From assembly GCA_947579605.1 (NCBI GenBank), contig OX388305.1, positions 19,357,542 to 19,421,541 of the forward strand: 64,000 bases of DNA, given 5' to 3'. Shown one piece after another: positions 40,612-52,575 of this stretch. Below the pieces are notes generated by a model. It was not told where the DNA came from. It ran no database searches and saw only the letters and a list, made by a program, of their open reading frames with translations. The translations under genes and the position numbers were made by a program. The stretch is from Athripsodes cinereus. Lineage: Eukaryota; Arthropoda; Insecta; Trichoptera; Leptoceridae. Within the stretch, counting starts at the first letter, position 1. Each line of letters starts with the position of its first letter.

Positions 40612-40850
40612 TGCCATATTTTTCTGTAAGTTTTAGAGTGTCCTAAGAAAGGCAGATGTGTTTGTGAAAATGCGTATATAAGCCAATTATTATTTTTAAT
40701 TCAGCGATGATGTATGACACCTATTGAGATTGTTTTATATTTTTATTGGTACGGAGAGAAAAATATGCATTTTTATTATGAGCGGTTCGTTCACTGGCTA
40801 CCCCACATATAAGATAAGCCGTGATAGTATAGTAGAAAATAGACTTGACA
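40612..40850 (+). repeat. Family A dispersed repeat
   Basis: TGCCATATTTTTCTGTAAGTT, TTTAGAGTGTCCTAAGAAAG, TTCAGCGATGATGTATGACAC, TTGGTACGGAGAG and CACTGGCTACCCCACATATA occur in order, ending GCCGTGATAGTATAGTAG. Confidence 0.75.
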
Positions 40851-41489
40851 CATTGTGCGATGATTTCAATAATTATGTAGGTAAAAAATAGATATTACGG
40901 TGATATAGTAATAAATGTCAATGATATTATTATGTCAACACATACATATACTCGTGTTTTGCGGTTACGATGGAATTATTAATATTACTTCAGATATGAA
41001 TGAAACTATTAATGTGTGGTTTAACTATTTCGATCCGATGACCTAATAGACCAGGGATGCAAAGGAAAAATAGGTCATACAACCAATCAAATTTTGCGAC
41101 CAATAGCTTTTAGTTTGAAATGAATCTGAATCAAAAAGATACTTTTATATCTCTCTTGAGTGCCTTGTTGTAGATGCATGTATAAAAGTATATATATATA
41201 TCTGAATAATATATTGATGGTCTATAAATTACAACTGCACCTTTTCACAACATTGAGAACAGTTTGGTAAGATGGTTTAAAGCACATAACACACATGTCC
41301 ACTATTTAGGTAAAATGAATTAATATAATATGTACAAGATCAGTTCCAATGTCAACTATGTCGTGACTCCTGAGTAGGTACTCGTACATAATTAACAATA
41401 ATACTTAGAATCTACCTATTTACATTATATCGACTACCTTAATTGTGAAAAAGCACAGTCATGCCCATCAAATAAGTCTTCTGATTCAT
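40851..41489. other. No recognisable feature
   Basis: AT-rich with (TA)n at about 41200. No supported ORF. Confidence 0.5.
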
Positions 41490-41545
41490 TTCTTAGTTTG
41501 GGACTAGCTCGGTCTGTGTGAATTGTCTAAATATGTTATGTTATA
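41490..41545 (+). repeat. SINE family 1, 3' fragment
   Basis: AGTTTGGGACTAGCTCGGTC followed by TGTGTGAATTGTC matches the 3' body of the SINE at 16495-16726. Confidence 0.65.
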
Positions 41546-41999
41546 GTTGTCTAATATACCTACTCAGGATTATCTCCCGGTAATCCAGGGAACAGGGGCA
41601 CACATACATAAGTGCCAAGTGTCACCCGTTACTGTATCATTATTCGTTAAGTTAGAACAGTATGTGTCTTCTATTTGTAAGAAAATAAAAACTATTCTAC
41701 AAGTATTGAGAATTGTTGCTTTTTGTAATGTAATATGTTGTTTGTGGAATTCTTTCTACTTCCTGATTATTTATTCGATAGTCATAAGTACACTGTTTAA
41801 GTTTAGAACATTGATTCTAAGAATATTTGTACCGCCTTACCAGCCTATGATGTCAATGTGTTGATCGGATTATTGTGATATCGATAGTGTGTTATGGTAT
41901 CCATAATAACCTTCTAATAACCGGAGTTTAATACAAATAGTAATAATAATATTAATCATAACAATATCAGAATATTTATGTACTATTTTATTTATTTAT
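41546..41999. other. No gene recognised
   Basis: The 105-codon frame 41547-41864 has no recognisable domain and uses a poor context; not accepted as a gene. Confidence 0.45.
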
Positions 42000-42431
42000 T
42001 GTTTAACCGGATTTGGGTGCAGATGACAAAACCAATCAGAAACCTCAACTGGAGAACCATGTCTACACAATGCAATATTGTGTAAAATCTAATCGGAAGA
42101 AGTGAGAAAGGTGTCCGAGGGGAGATCGCGATCTATTTGAGATCTGAAAAATGAGATCCCAAAAAGATGGTTTGCTTCTAAAGTTTGCATAAAGCGTCTC
42201 TCGATTGGTGGACCTTAAATCGTGACAGTGAGAATGGTGGAATTGGTGAACGTTGTCCATGGACACCAAAATTGATCACTTTAGCCAGCATAGAGCCAAT
42301 TCGTAAGCGTTGGGACACCTTTCTCACTTCTTCCGATTAGATTTTACACAATATTGCATTGTGTAGACATGGTTCTCCAGTCGAGGTTTCTGATTGGTTT
42401 TGTCATCTGCACCTAAATCCGGTTAAACAAT
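42000..42431. mobile_element. Foldback MITE with ~119-bp inverted arms
   Basis: The arms 42000-42118 and 42312-42431 are near-perfect inverted copies from TGTTTAACCGGATTT to GAGAAAGGTGTCC. The 193-base middle (GATCGCGATCTATTTGAGAT to CCAATTCGTAAGCGTTGGG) is not repeated in the arms. It is flanked by TTTATT and AATAAA. A partial relative is at 7092-7295. Confidence 0.85.
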
Positions 42432-42524
42432 AAAAAAATTAGTAAATATTCTAAACATTTGTTGCTGACTGGTCGAACTAGCAGCGGATAAAGTATTGAA
42501 CTTAATTGTTCCGGCGCCATTTAG

Positions 42525-42751
42525 ACGGGAGATTGCGATCTATTTGAGATCTGAAAAATGAGATCCCAAAAAGATGGTTGCTTCTAAGGTTTGCATAAAG
42601 CGTCTCTCGATTGGTTGACCTTAAATCGTGACAGTGAGAATGGTGGAATTGGTGAACATTGTCCATGGACACCGAAAGTGATCACTTAAGCCAGCCTAGA
42701 GCCAATTCGTAAGCGTTGGGACACCTTTCTCACTACTTCCGATTAGATAAC
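42525..42751. repeat. Second copy of the MITE's middle and inner arm
   Basis: This repeats 42120-42345 with few changes (GATTGCGATCTATTTGAGAT to CTACTTCCGATTAGA), but breaks off where the arm would continue. The word AACAATATCAG occurs just left of the complex (41960-41970) and just after this copy (42748-42758). Confidence 0.8.
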
Positions 42752-43045
42752 AATATCAGTAATAAACACGATTGTAAACAACATCCATATTTACCTTCGA
42801 CCTCGGAATAATTCCTATTCTCTTTGTAAAACCCGGTTAAAAGATTTTTTTTTAAAAAATACAATACTGTTTCACTTTCGTTGGCATGCATCTGGCTGAA
42901 ATTACTTAAGCAAAGAACAAAAACTGCAGTTTAAAAAATACAGTTTTTATGATCAAGAATGAAAGAATGCTTATCTGTAATATCTTTTATAATATTGAGA
43001 ATGTACACCATTGAAAAAAATGTGAGTGAGGTTATTGTAGGTATA
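42752..43045. other. No recognisable feature
   Basis: AT-rich, no supported feature. Confidence 0.5.
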
Positions 43046-43575
43046 TAATAATAATAAACACTTTATTGTCAAATATGAATTTTACAAAAGGCGTAGATAT
43101 TGCCTTGTGGCAATGTCTTCCAGTAAAACCTACTACAATGTTTGAGAAATATGTTTTACTATAGAGTGAGTTTAGATCAAAAGAAAATGAAATATATAAT
43201 ATAAAACAAGAATACCTTTATAAATATAAAAATGTAAGCATTCACAACCATGAACCTATACCTATATATATGTATCTAAGTGAGAACTATCTACTATTGA
43301 TGAGATGGTGGGTTGTTTATGAGGGATTTTACTTAATGTTTGAATGAGCCTATAGTTGAAGAGGACCGAATATCATTGGGGAGGTTGTTCCAGATTCTGG
43401 TAGCATGTACGGTAAAAGAAGATGAATAAAAAGACGTATTATGAGGTGGAAACTCTAAACGACGATTATTTTGGGACCTTAACGATAGACCATGGGAAGA
43501 AAGGGAACAAACCGTTCGGAGAGATATTGAGGAGCTTCATGCTTAAGGATGTTATAAAGAAAGCATAGTATAATA
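43046..43575 (-). mobile_element. CR1/L2-like non-LTR retrotransposon, 3' end with (TTA)n tail
   Basis: The minus-strand frame gives ILKHEAPQYLSERFV, GLSLRSQNNRRLEFPPHN, YSSSFTVHATRIWNNLPND and SSTIGSFKH, stop, VKSLINN. The order 'APxYL', 'R....LxxP..' and 'RxWNNLPxxIR' is the canonical C-terminus of CR1/L2/Jockey-type ORFs. A ~200-base 3' untranslated region follows and ends AATAAAGTGTTTATTATTAT. One stop and one frame change are present. The reverse transcriptase is lost by 5' truncation. Confidence 0.8.
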
Positions 43576-44736
43576 TGTTCTATATGTGAAAGCATTAATA
43601 CGTGTGATAGAATAATAAATAGTTTGCATCACATAAAAGCAATGTTATTGTTTTAGAATGAGCTTTGCGATTACTTTGATAGGTGTTTTAATTACAAGTT
43701 AGCTTTTATGACGTTACTTACCGTCTTCAATTAAAGCTCTAGATAAGCTTCCGTGTACATAAACTGGGCTAATATTTTGAATTATGAGTCTTCTCTCTCT
43801 ATCTCTAACTCTACAAAACTCAATTTCATACTAAAATAATGGTATCATCAACTGTTAACTTTTGCGCCGTTGTGTTTACGTCAAGATTGTTAGGTATATG
43901 TGGAAATAATTGTTGAAGATAGAAGTGTAAAAATTATTAAGTTATCCCTTAAAATAATAATGAAATGCTTTCATTTCTAAATTAAACTTATTGATGGTGT
44001 TGGTTTATCATTCGTTTTGAATTCGAGCAGAGTTTTTTATTCTTTCTTCAAACACTTGCACTTTCGTCTATGTTAAAATACTTTAAAATTGAAAACTTAA
44101 CTACCTACGTCAACATAATTTCAATATGTTTATATATATTTTGAAAGATGTCTCTACCAAGCAAAAATTTTAGACGTAACTTAAAATGGCGCATAACGTT
44201 AAAGCTTCACATAAATAAATAACAATACAGCATTATTACGCTATAGTATGTATGTAGAAAGGTATTACTTTCTAGTATATATGAATAAGCGCCATTATTA
44301 ACTACTACTATTTCCGCGTAGTTTATCAGTAGCTTATCTTTGTATATATGTATGTAATATTCCATTAAACAGCGACTCCTTCTTGTTTGTGATAATTTAT
44401 GTATAATTATTATTAATAATCACAACGAATAAGCAGTCAACAGCGCTTATAAAATCAAATTTTACTCGTAGGTTATTATTTTATGAAGATTCTATCAAGC
44501 ACGATATATTTACATACCTACATATATATTTTACCCCTACAACGGATTTTTTATTCTGCATCTTTTTAATTATACGTTCGCTTTTTGAAATCATGTTTTT
44601 ATTAACAGTAATAAAGCGTTATTTATCTTGTGCCGTTTTCAAAAAACGTTATATTTATTATTTATTTATTTATTTAATTTTATAAAGTTATAATTATATC
44701 TTAAAAATAACTTATAACAAACATAAAGCGTGATCC
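43576..44736. other. No recognisable feature
   Basis: AT-rich up to the assembly gap. TTTATTTATTTATTT repeats are at about 44655. Confidence 0.5.
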
Positions 44737-44936
44737 NNNNNNNNNNNNNNNNNNNNNNNNNNNNNNNNNNNNNNNNNNNNNNNNNNNNNNNNNNNNNNNN
44801 NNNNNNNNNNNNNNNNNNNNNNNNNNNNNNNNNNNNNNNNNNNNNNNNNNNNNNNNNNNNNNNNNNNNNNNNNNNNNNNNNNNNNNNNNNNNNNNNNNNN
44901 NNNNNNNNNNNNNNNNNNNNNNNNNNNNNNNNNNNN
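44737..44936. other. Assembly gap (200 N)
   Basis: Exactly 200 undetermined bases, a common placeholder size, so the true gap length may differ. Confidence 0.98.
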
Positions 44937-45259
44937 TACGCCTTTAATAAAAATAATTTATGTATTAGTATGAATATGAATATTTCTACAGGAGAATGCT
45001 GACGGGAAAAATATAATTTATTATTTTACTACACGTAATAAAAAGTACCTAAACCGTGTTTTTTTCCTCTTTTTCTCTGTTTATCATAATAATTTTACGG
45101 CCACCTCAATGAATTGAATTGCGTTATGCAACAATGTTTCAAGCCACATTAGCATTAATCTCATGTGATAGTAGATCTTTTTCATAATTCAACATAAATA
45201 ACCGTTAAACGTGTTGTGTGATATATGAGGGATTTAATTTAGGTAGTATTAAAGATATC
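44937..45259. other. No recognisable feature
   Basis: AT-rich, no supported feature. Confidence 0.5.
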
Positions 45260-45500
45260 CCGTGGAGTACCCGGTAAAGAATCGGTCTCTCACTCTTCTG
45301 CGTAAGTTTTCGAGTGTCCTGTAAAAGGCAGGTGTTCGAAAAATTGAGACATTTTACATCTTAAATTCAGCGATGAGGTTTGCCACCCATCCTGAATGTC
45401 TTGATCTTATATTGGCACGCAGAGGACGGTTTGCATGTTTCTTACATGCAGCTGATCTGCTGGCTACCCCACTTGTGGGATGTGCCGTGATGGTATAATA
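45260..45500 (+). repeat. Family A dispersed repeat, best-preserved copy
   Basis: This ~240-base unit defines the family. The order is GTGGAGTACCCGGTAAAGAA, GTAAGTTTTCGAGTGTCCTG, AAAAGGCAGGTGTTCG, CAGCGATGAGGTTTGCCACC, CATCCTGAATGTC, ATTGGCACGCAGAGGAC, GTCTGCTGGCTACCCC-type text and CCACTTGTGGGATGTGCCGT. It ends in an AATAAATAAATAAT tail. The embedded palindrome CCCCACTTGTGGG is conserved among copies. There is no tRNA-like head and no ORF. Copies occur in both orientations throughout the window. A short-tandem 3' tail suggests a retroposed family, but its class is unknown. Confidence 0.8.
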
Positions 45501-45771
45501 AATAAATAATAAGTATTAAAGATCATAATTATCTTTAGCTGTTGAATCATGTTAAAAAAAGAAACAGTTTTATTCGATGTTCGAATTGTGTCACTTTTTC
45601 CGACCCCTATAAATATAAATGCATATTAAGCCATGTTTTACAATTTTTGTTCCATATGGTTTATTTGTTCCATAAGGCACCTACTCAATTTTATATGGAA
45701 ACAGGCACTAATATGTTCATAGAGATTTTTAAAAATATGAAATGCCAAATAATGTTTTTGTATAAATAATT

Positions 45772-45880
45772 CTTCTTCAGCGATTTGGGTCTATCTATGG
45801 ACATAAGCTTCTCCCATTATATTTCATTCCCATTTTGTTCTAGAATGTTACATCCAATTCCTTTAAGCCAAATGCTTAAG
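45772..45880 (-). repeat. Possible RTE 3' end with GAA tail
   Basis: On the minus strand the sequence ends CGCTGAAGAAGAA. Upstream lies GGGAGAAGCTTATGTCCATA, a moderately GC-rich block without an ORF. Confidence 0.3.
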
Positions 45881-46404
45881 GTATGTAAAAAAAATTGTTT
45901 TTAAAAATGAAAAACCTTTTTTCCCGAAAGAGTTGCCTCATAAACATTTTTCTCTGCTGGAAAAAAACTAAATCCAGACACAAAGTCACAAAAAATAAAC
46001 TCTAGAAATAATATTAATGTATGTAGACTAGAATTTACATAAGAGTGCACTGCTCATAGGGTGTCCATTGTTTGAATGTATGATAAATAATATTTAAATT
46101 TATTAGTCTAATAAGAAGATTTTGTTTCTAGTTTTCATTCTTTATCAGACTTCATTGTTTCATTTTAGCAATATTATGATCTTAGGATTAGATTGTAAAA
46201 TATCATAATATTAAAATAATAATCAGGGCGAATTAAAATTCAAATTAAAAAGAAAACATATATTTCAAAATCTTACAAAAATAACAAATATACATAGACA
46301 TTCATACAATCGAGAAAGAAACAATAAGAAAGCACTATTTTTTTTTATTTATACAATGAACGACTTTATATACCTCTGACATGAAAATATATAATTATTA
46401 TATA
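45881..46404. other. No recognisable feature
   Basis: AT-rich, no supported feature. Confidence 0.5.
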
Positions 46405-46432
46405 CAGTGGTGGCCATAAGTATGGAAGCCGT
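46405..46432 (+). repeat. Solo Tc1-like terminal inverted repeat
   Basis: TA followed by CAGTGGTGGCCATAAGTATG resembles Tc1-family ends of the CAGTG.TGGCCA..AGT type. No matching opposite end was found within the next 2 kb. Confidence 0.4.
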
Positions 46433-48047
46433 TAACAAAATATATGAAAATGATCAATAGCAGGTATTTTTTCTTTTCGTGAGGACAACAAAGGAATAAA
46501 TAAATATTAAAATAATCATTTCAATATTCCTAGTTTCTTTGCTTCACTCATGGTCACCGTATTATTTTACGAAATTAGCGATATATTTTTCAACAAACTG
46601 ACGTGCTCCTACTTCGAGATGTAAATGATTACTAACACATCCTTCAGTGATGAGTAGGTATACTACACACCACACAATGCACCAGCCAATCACAGCGATG
46701 CTACTCGGTTACTAATACAATCACGTGTTCTGTAATACACTAATCACCTGTGACTGTGTGCGTAGTGCATTTCTAAAAAAATCTACTATACAACACATTA
46801 TTATTATATACTTAAATAAGTTGGAAAATTTATTATTTATAGATTTTAGACTGAATCAGATTTATTTGATTTTTCGGCTTGATAAATTGTTAAATAACAC
46901 ACTCCAAATGATGGAAAGTATTATAATAATAATAATTATTCACACATAAACATTTGAGTCCGTTCGTAAATATGTAGGTACTCATGTCTTCAATAGACTT
47001 AGTAATTGAATTGACAGAGGTAAATAATACATTTTATATAGGGGATCATCTACCTACTGGGCACTCTTTGGGCAAAAACATTTCAATTATCTTGCATCTA
47101 TTTCCTCCTCCTTCTTTTCACCCTCCTTTACACGAGACTTGTCTCTATAGTCTATGTATTGTTATATCTGTATTGTTTGTTGTGTTCAACAAAACTATCA
47201 AATTATTTTCTAATAGCTAAAATTAACACACATGGGAGCTGGACAGCCTTTTCTCCGGGACATGTTTACAACATTTTATACTTTACAAGATCGTTACACA
47301 CACAAATTACATTAAAAAGAATACAATAATTATTACCGTTAGGTATATGATGTAAAAGCACACCGAGCATAGTGCAAAAATAGTGCTGTATACCATGCAC
47401 GTACGAGTATATATTGAGACAATAGTGTTAACAGATTTTCAAAGAAACTGAATAATATGATGTTGTTATCATGATGGAACAAGGATAAAACAATCAAAAA
47501 TATTTGAATATGGTATTGCCAATTTTTAAATAATTCCTAATTTTTTTATTAAATTTTAGGAAAGAACCAACATTTTGAATAGTATTTCTGTTATTGGTTT
47601 TTTTTAATGTATTTTTACATTTTTTTGTATATGAAGACTGTATTAATTGTTAATTTTGTCATATGTATTATTTTGTAAAAGCTCAATGCTGTTTGTTGTC
47701 CAAATTAAAAAAAAATATTCATTTGAAGCTTATTTTCTGAGCGAAACCAGGTAACACTTCTCCAGTACGTTAAAGTTTTTTGGTCCTTTTTTAGTAAGAA
47801 GTGACTTAATGAGTTGGACACGTGTTGAGGTAATTCCCATATTTACGACGTAATGTTTAGATTATCATAACATAAAATAATTATTACCGTACTCACAAAT
47901 AATGAATATTACCTTAATTTTTTTTCTTACAAATAGCTTCTTCATAGTGATTTTCTTATGAACCCAACCAACTTGTGAGTTCGTTATTACTTATATGATT
48001 TTCAAAACAAAAAACATGCAAAATATTTTACTCAATTTATTAGAACA
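46433..48047. other. No gene recognised
   Basis: AT-rich. A minus-strand start MSEAKKLGILK at about 46552 is too short to assign. The ORF 46984-47220 has no recognised domain. Confidence 0.45.
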
Positions 48048-48182
48048 ATCTTCTTCTGTAGGTGCCCTGTCAGGACTCCCGACGTTGGCGATCTCTCTGG
48101 TATAGGTTTCTCGGTCCTGCGCTGTCTGGAACAACTCCTCCACACCTCTCATTCAAGTCCAATCTCGTATATTGCGCAGCCA
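48048..48182 (-). pseudogene. RTE-like retrotransposon 3' fragment
   Basis: The minus-strand frame reads EELFQTAQDRETYTREIANV then GSPDRAPTEE, the same ending as 33590-33640 (EELFRATRDRDVYSRVIVNV) and 54275-54648, with a GAAGAAGA tail. Confidence 0.65.
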
Positions 48183-48387
48183 CGATGATTAGAATAATAA
48201 CTCTGTAAATTTAACAAAAAAAACTCGTACGCAGGTACTTTCAATTTTAATTCGCGTTTTTTTTTCTCTCCCATATTTAAAGTTTTAAAAGTTTATACCC
48301 ACACAACAACATAACCAATATAAGATATTTATTGAATTTTTATAAATTTTTATAAATTAAAAAAAAAATACTTTATATAAATTGCTG

Positions 48388-48475
48388 TGCCGGCAGACTC
48401 CCCTTTCACGACACAAGCTTTTAGCTTACTGTGAAAGGTGTATAAGGTTGTATTTGGGTTTATAACAAAAACCCA

Positions 48476-48503
<28 letters not shown>
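48388..48503 (+). mobile_element. SINE family 2, 5'-truncated copy with poly(A)
   Basis: GCCGGCAGACTCCCCTTTCA, CGACACAAGCTTTTAGC, GTGTATAAGGTTGTATTTGG and a 17-base A run at about 48489. It matches the minus-strand copy at 40085-40200 and lacks the tRNA head. Confidence 0.75.
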
Positions 48504-48507
<4 letters not shown>

Positions 48508-48582
48508 TCATTGAAAATGTTTATTTTACTTTTCTAATCAGATAAGGAATATTCCAACTATTAAACCTAACTTATATAATTC

Positions 48583-48628
48583 ACTCGGTATCGGGTGCCT
48601 TGCCTGGAGGAAAAGAAAGAAAGACCTG
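48583..48628 (+). repeat. 3' terminal scrap of the full-length retrotransposon family
   Basis: CACTCGGTATCGGGTGCCTT then GCCTGGAGGAAAAGAAAGAAAG corresponds to the last 50 bases of the element at 23421-29187. Confidence 0.5.
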
Positions 48629-48814
48629 ACTTAGTAACACCTTACTTGCCTATAGGTATTTAAAATTTCAGGTAAACTGTTGAATTTTGTGTTTTATTTT
48701 TAACGCCCCCAAGTGGTCAATGATGTAAACTTTGACGGTCCATGCCTCGACACCATTAACCAGAACTGGTCATATACAATATTAGATCAATCCTTGTCTG
48801 AGTTAAAATTTATA

Positions 48815-48902
48815 TTATCTTCCTTTGTAGGAGAGGACACCTTACGTGTTTGTTACGTAGGGCTGGTATACCCCATTTGTGGGATATGCTGTGACGATAT
48901 AT
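48815..48902 (+). repeat. Family A 3' half
   Basis: GTAGGAGAGGACACC, GTGTTTGTTACGTAGGGCTG and CCCCATTTGTGGGATATGCT are family A landmarks. Confidence 0.65.
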
Positions 48903-51900
48903 GTAATTATAGAAATAGTAGCAGTTACAATTTTTTTATTAAAACGATATTTCTTCCAGACGCTTTCTTCCAAATGCTTGTGTATACTTTTATTTTTACT
49001 TTATTTCATATCTGTTGTTTGCTTCTCTTGTATAGAGGTACATCGAAGGAGTTTAGTCAAAAGATTTCACACGGAGGTTTTGGCGGTTTGGTGATTTGAC
49101 CGATCAGCCCTTCAGGCTGCCCACTACGGCGCCTCCGGTGTGGACAATATTATTTTGTTAAGTGTGGAATTTTGTATAAATGGAAGTATTCTGACTTTTG
49201 CGCTATTCGGGTGGTCGGGGGATCCTTTAATGTAGACGTTCGAAAACCACGCTGATCAGATCCACGTAGATTTTGGCGGGTTGAGTACGAGAAATATATA
49301 GATAGAGAATTTTATTTTTATCTTATCGTATCTAAATTTACATAGTGTACTCGTATATGGTGCGGCAAAAGCAAAGTACGTGAACACAATAATGTTCCAA
49401 ATGTCTAATGTAATGGTATTCATTTGTCTGGACTTCGTACAAGCGTGTTGGCATCAATTCACAGTGATATATTCATTATTGGCAGTATATTTCTATAACA
49501 AACGGGTCAGTAAGTATAATATTATGTAGCTATCCATTTGTAATAGATCAATACATTATACAACTACACGAAATGTAATACATTAATTAATATTTTATTA
49601 GCCACTTCTACATTTTCTTTATGTTCAATTCCATTCATCATTTTATGATCCGTCGAATGAATGGGGTGAAAACAAGACTAGTCCAACTGGAGCGATTCAG
49701 CACAATCTGAACTGCTACAGACATCAAAGATTAGAATTTCAAAGAAATCGTGGCGGCCGATCTAATTTTGTTGCCAGTGTAACTTCATATCAGCAAGTTT
49801 TAAACTGACGTCGGATGAGAAATTTTGTAAGGCAGTATATTGCTTATACTTGAAGGGCATCGATTGATTGTTCTTTTATGATAGTTTTCATGATAGGAAC
49901 GCAATACCCTCGGAAGGTATAAAGGATATCCTATTCATCATTAGTAGGAAAGAGACCATTATCATCTTAATGATATAGAGTGAAACAACATAATATTATT
50001 ATTGTGATATATAATGATGGAACACAAAAAATCCGAAAAATGTACAACGCTGCAAGTCTAGTATGTCTATGACAGACATTACGAAATTCTAAACCTTCTT
50101 ATATATACTTGCCAAAATAACAAAATATTGTAAAAGAGTATACCTAGTTCAAGCAGTGAGCAGACCTTAGCATCATCTCTGTAGATCAGAATATTAATCA
50201 ATTTGCTTTCATATTCATCCTGTCCTAGGCTGAGAAGAAAAGATAATAATACTTAAGTCTTTGTCATTACCCCCTAACTCGGACGCAGTATTTTCTGTAG
50301 CACGGCATTATAAAAATGTAAGCTGAGAAATGAGATTCTCGAAGAATAAAGTTGAAATATAAAATATATGCATTCAGTAACAAGATGAATGTGTCTTGTC
50401 TTCTAAGGTAATTCGTGAGGCTAAAAAAACATAAAATAACATGGAAAATAGACTTGTACATATTTTTTTACTGTGTGTTTTCTTATGTTTGTTTACATCA
50501 CTCGCCGCAAAGGTGAAAACTGTCAAGGTGAGTGATGTCAATTTTTGAAAATAAATAAATAAAAAAAAAAAAATTATATCATGAGGTGATAAAACGTGGT
50601 GGTATTTAAATAAAATTTTGTTATTTACTTAGTAATTTCACAATCACAACACTTTAAAGCATTGCGATAAGCAGATATGTTCTCAAGACTAAGTTTAACT
50701 TACATATATAAGTATTTGAAGATTTATTTAAGATTCTAGAATACTTTTTGTATTGAAATTTCCAATATAAGAAATGAACATTTCTTACTCTGGAAAAAAT
50801 GACAAAGCTTTTGTGATCATCAAAGAAACTTAATTTAATAATAAACCAGATATTTTGGGAAAGGAAATTCTTTTATGTCCTTTTATAGGAATAAAATTTT
50901 CTTTTCACTTTTTCTCAACTGTCCTTTTGTATAACAAAATGTTTTTTTAATACTCTAAACAATAACACTTTTGAGATTGAATGAACCTGATTAGCTGCAG
51001 GCTTAGTTTTAGGTATACCATGTCTCTATTTATCTTATTTTGAATCCTATTCACCCCGCCCTCTATTCAATTAGCTTTTTTAGTAAGACATAAAAATAAT
51101 TTTTAGAACAACCATGGAAGTATATACACTATTATTATTATTCTTTTATGGCGTTCCACCCATGATAGCTTATAGGAATCGGTAAATTTTACTCAAAAAT
51201 ATTGTTAATAATAATAAAGGTACTTAATACTTAATCTCTGTAGCTTCGGATCCGTTCAATGAGATTTCAAACAGTAAGTTAAAGATAAAACCTAAGGTGT
51301 GTTATTACTTTTACTTATTATTGAAATAATTTACATATGTATTAGAAATAGGCTCTTTTGTGGAAAACAAAAAAAAAACGGCAAATATATTTAAAAAGGG
51401 TGAACTTTTCTTTTGGAAGTCATCAATCAATTGAGCATTCAATGATCAAACTATGAACAATAAATTAAATAAAAAATAATGTAAACTCAAGAAAATATTT
51501 TTAAGCTCTTCCGTTGTACAAAGAAAAATGTGTGAAAATAATAGCGAAGGTGAAGAAAAATTGCCCATTAAATTTTGATCTGTGTAAAGAATATGGTGAG
51601 ATAGTACGAATACATACATACATAGGTATTCCCGTTACGAGAGTACAACAAGGTTTTACGAATAATGTGAGTACCTAAAGAAACCTGGTGGGTAACACCT
51701 ACTTAAATATTGCGTTAATGGGTCTAGGATTTTCTTGTTGAAAAGACGCATTGCTTTTAGTGATGATAAATTGACTGTACCTTATACACGTTGCCGCTTT
51801 CACCACACCCATATTATTTTCTTAACCACGTTTGTACCTGAGCTACATACATACATTCTGAGTTATCCTTAATATATTTTAAAACATTGCATGTAAGGAA

Positions 51901-52480
51901 ATTTTCAAACTGCCTTTCACATTTTTATAGGTATTTTTACTACTCAGAAATTTTAGGTCCACCTTTGTAGGTATGATTTTTGATTTTCACGTATTACGTA
52001 CATCTTGTTCGATAATATATTTTTTAACATACTGTAATAATTACACACTGCAAGAATTATTCTTATTCCCTTTTTACTTTACAGTGCTTTAATATAACAG
52101 GCGCATTTTTAATGTAAGCCCGTTTAGACTGGACTTGCATTGATGGAACGCTCTTTCTTTATCCCTTATGTTATGTTACTTTTTTGTATAGTTTTTGTTT
52201 AAATAATAAGATATATTTAATTTTTTTATTATATTTATCAAAATAAAGGTACAAACAGTTGAGTTAAAAATAATACAAGTGTACACAATCAGAAATAAGT
52301 AAACCAGTTAAGTATCCACTATTACTCATTTACGGATGAAGCAGTTATACAAAGGAAATTTAAAAAATACAAAAAGAAGGAAAATCACAATATACGCTAA
52401 TTAAGTAGATAAAAATTGAATTTACTATATCAGACATTAAAAGAACTAGAATGCTCCACAGATCAGAAAATGTGAAATAA
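48903..52480. other. No gene recognised; one small inverted repeat
   Basis: A GC-rich patch lies at 49096-49142 (CCCTTCAGGCTGCCCACTAC) and is unassigned. 50496-50533 is an inverted repeat ACATCACTCGCC / GGTGAGTGATGT. The rest is AT-rich without supported ORFs. Confidence 0.45.
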
Positions 52481-52489
52481 ACATAAATA

Positions 52490-52575
52490 AAACCGCTGTA
52501 GAGGAGCCGACAACAGACTCGAATCGGAAAATCTTTCATCGTTCAAGCTGACGGAATCATCGAGTTATTCTTACT
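52490..52575 (-). mobile_element. tRNA-like SINE head (SINE family 3), diverged
   Basis: The minus strand reads TGATTCCGTCAGCTTGAACG then TTTTCCGATTCGAGTCTG, in A-box/B-box spacing. Confidence 0.4.

Noticed and set aside
40019..40636. 205-codon plus-strand frame
   Set aside because: It runs antisense through a SINE and an RTE-like fragment; the amino-acid string has no domain and the minus-strand reading explains the sequence.
44730..45002. 90-codon frame across the N gap
   Set aside because: Most of it is undetermined sequence.
48713..49099. 128-codon plus-strand frame
   Set aside because: It overlaps a family A repeat and continues into AT-rich sequence; the repeat accounts for the open frame.
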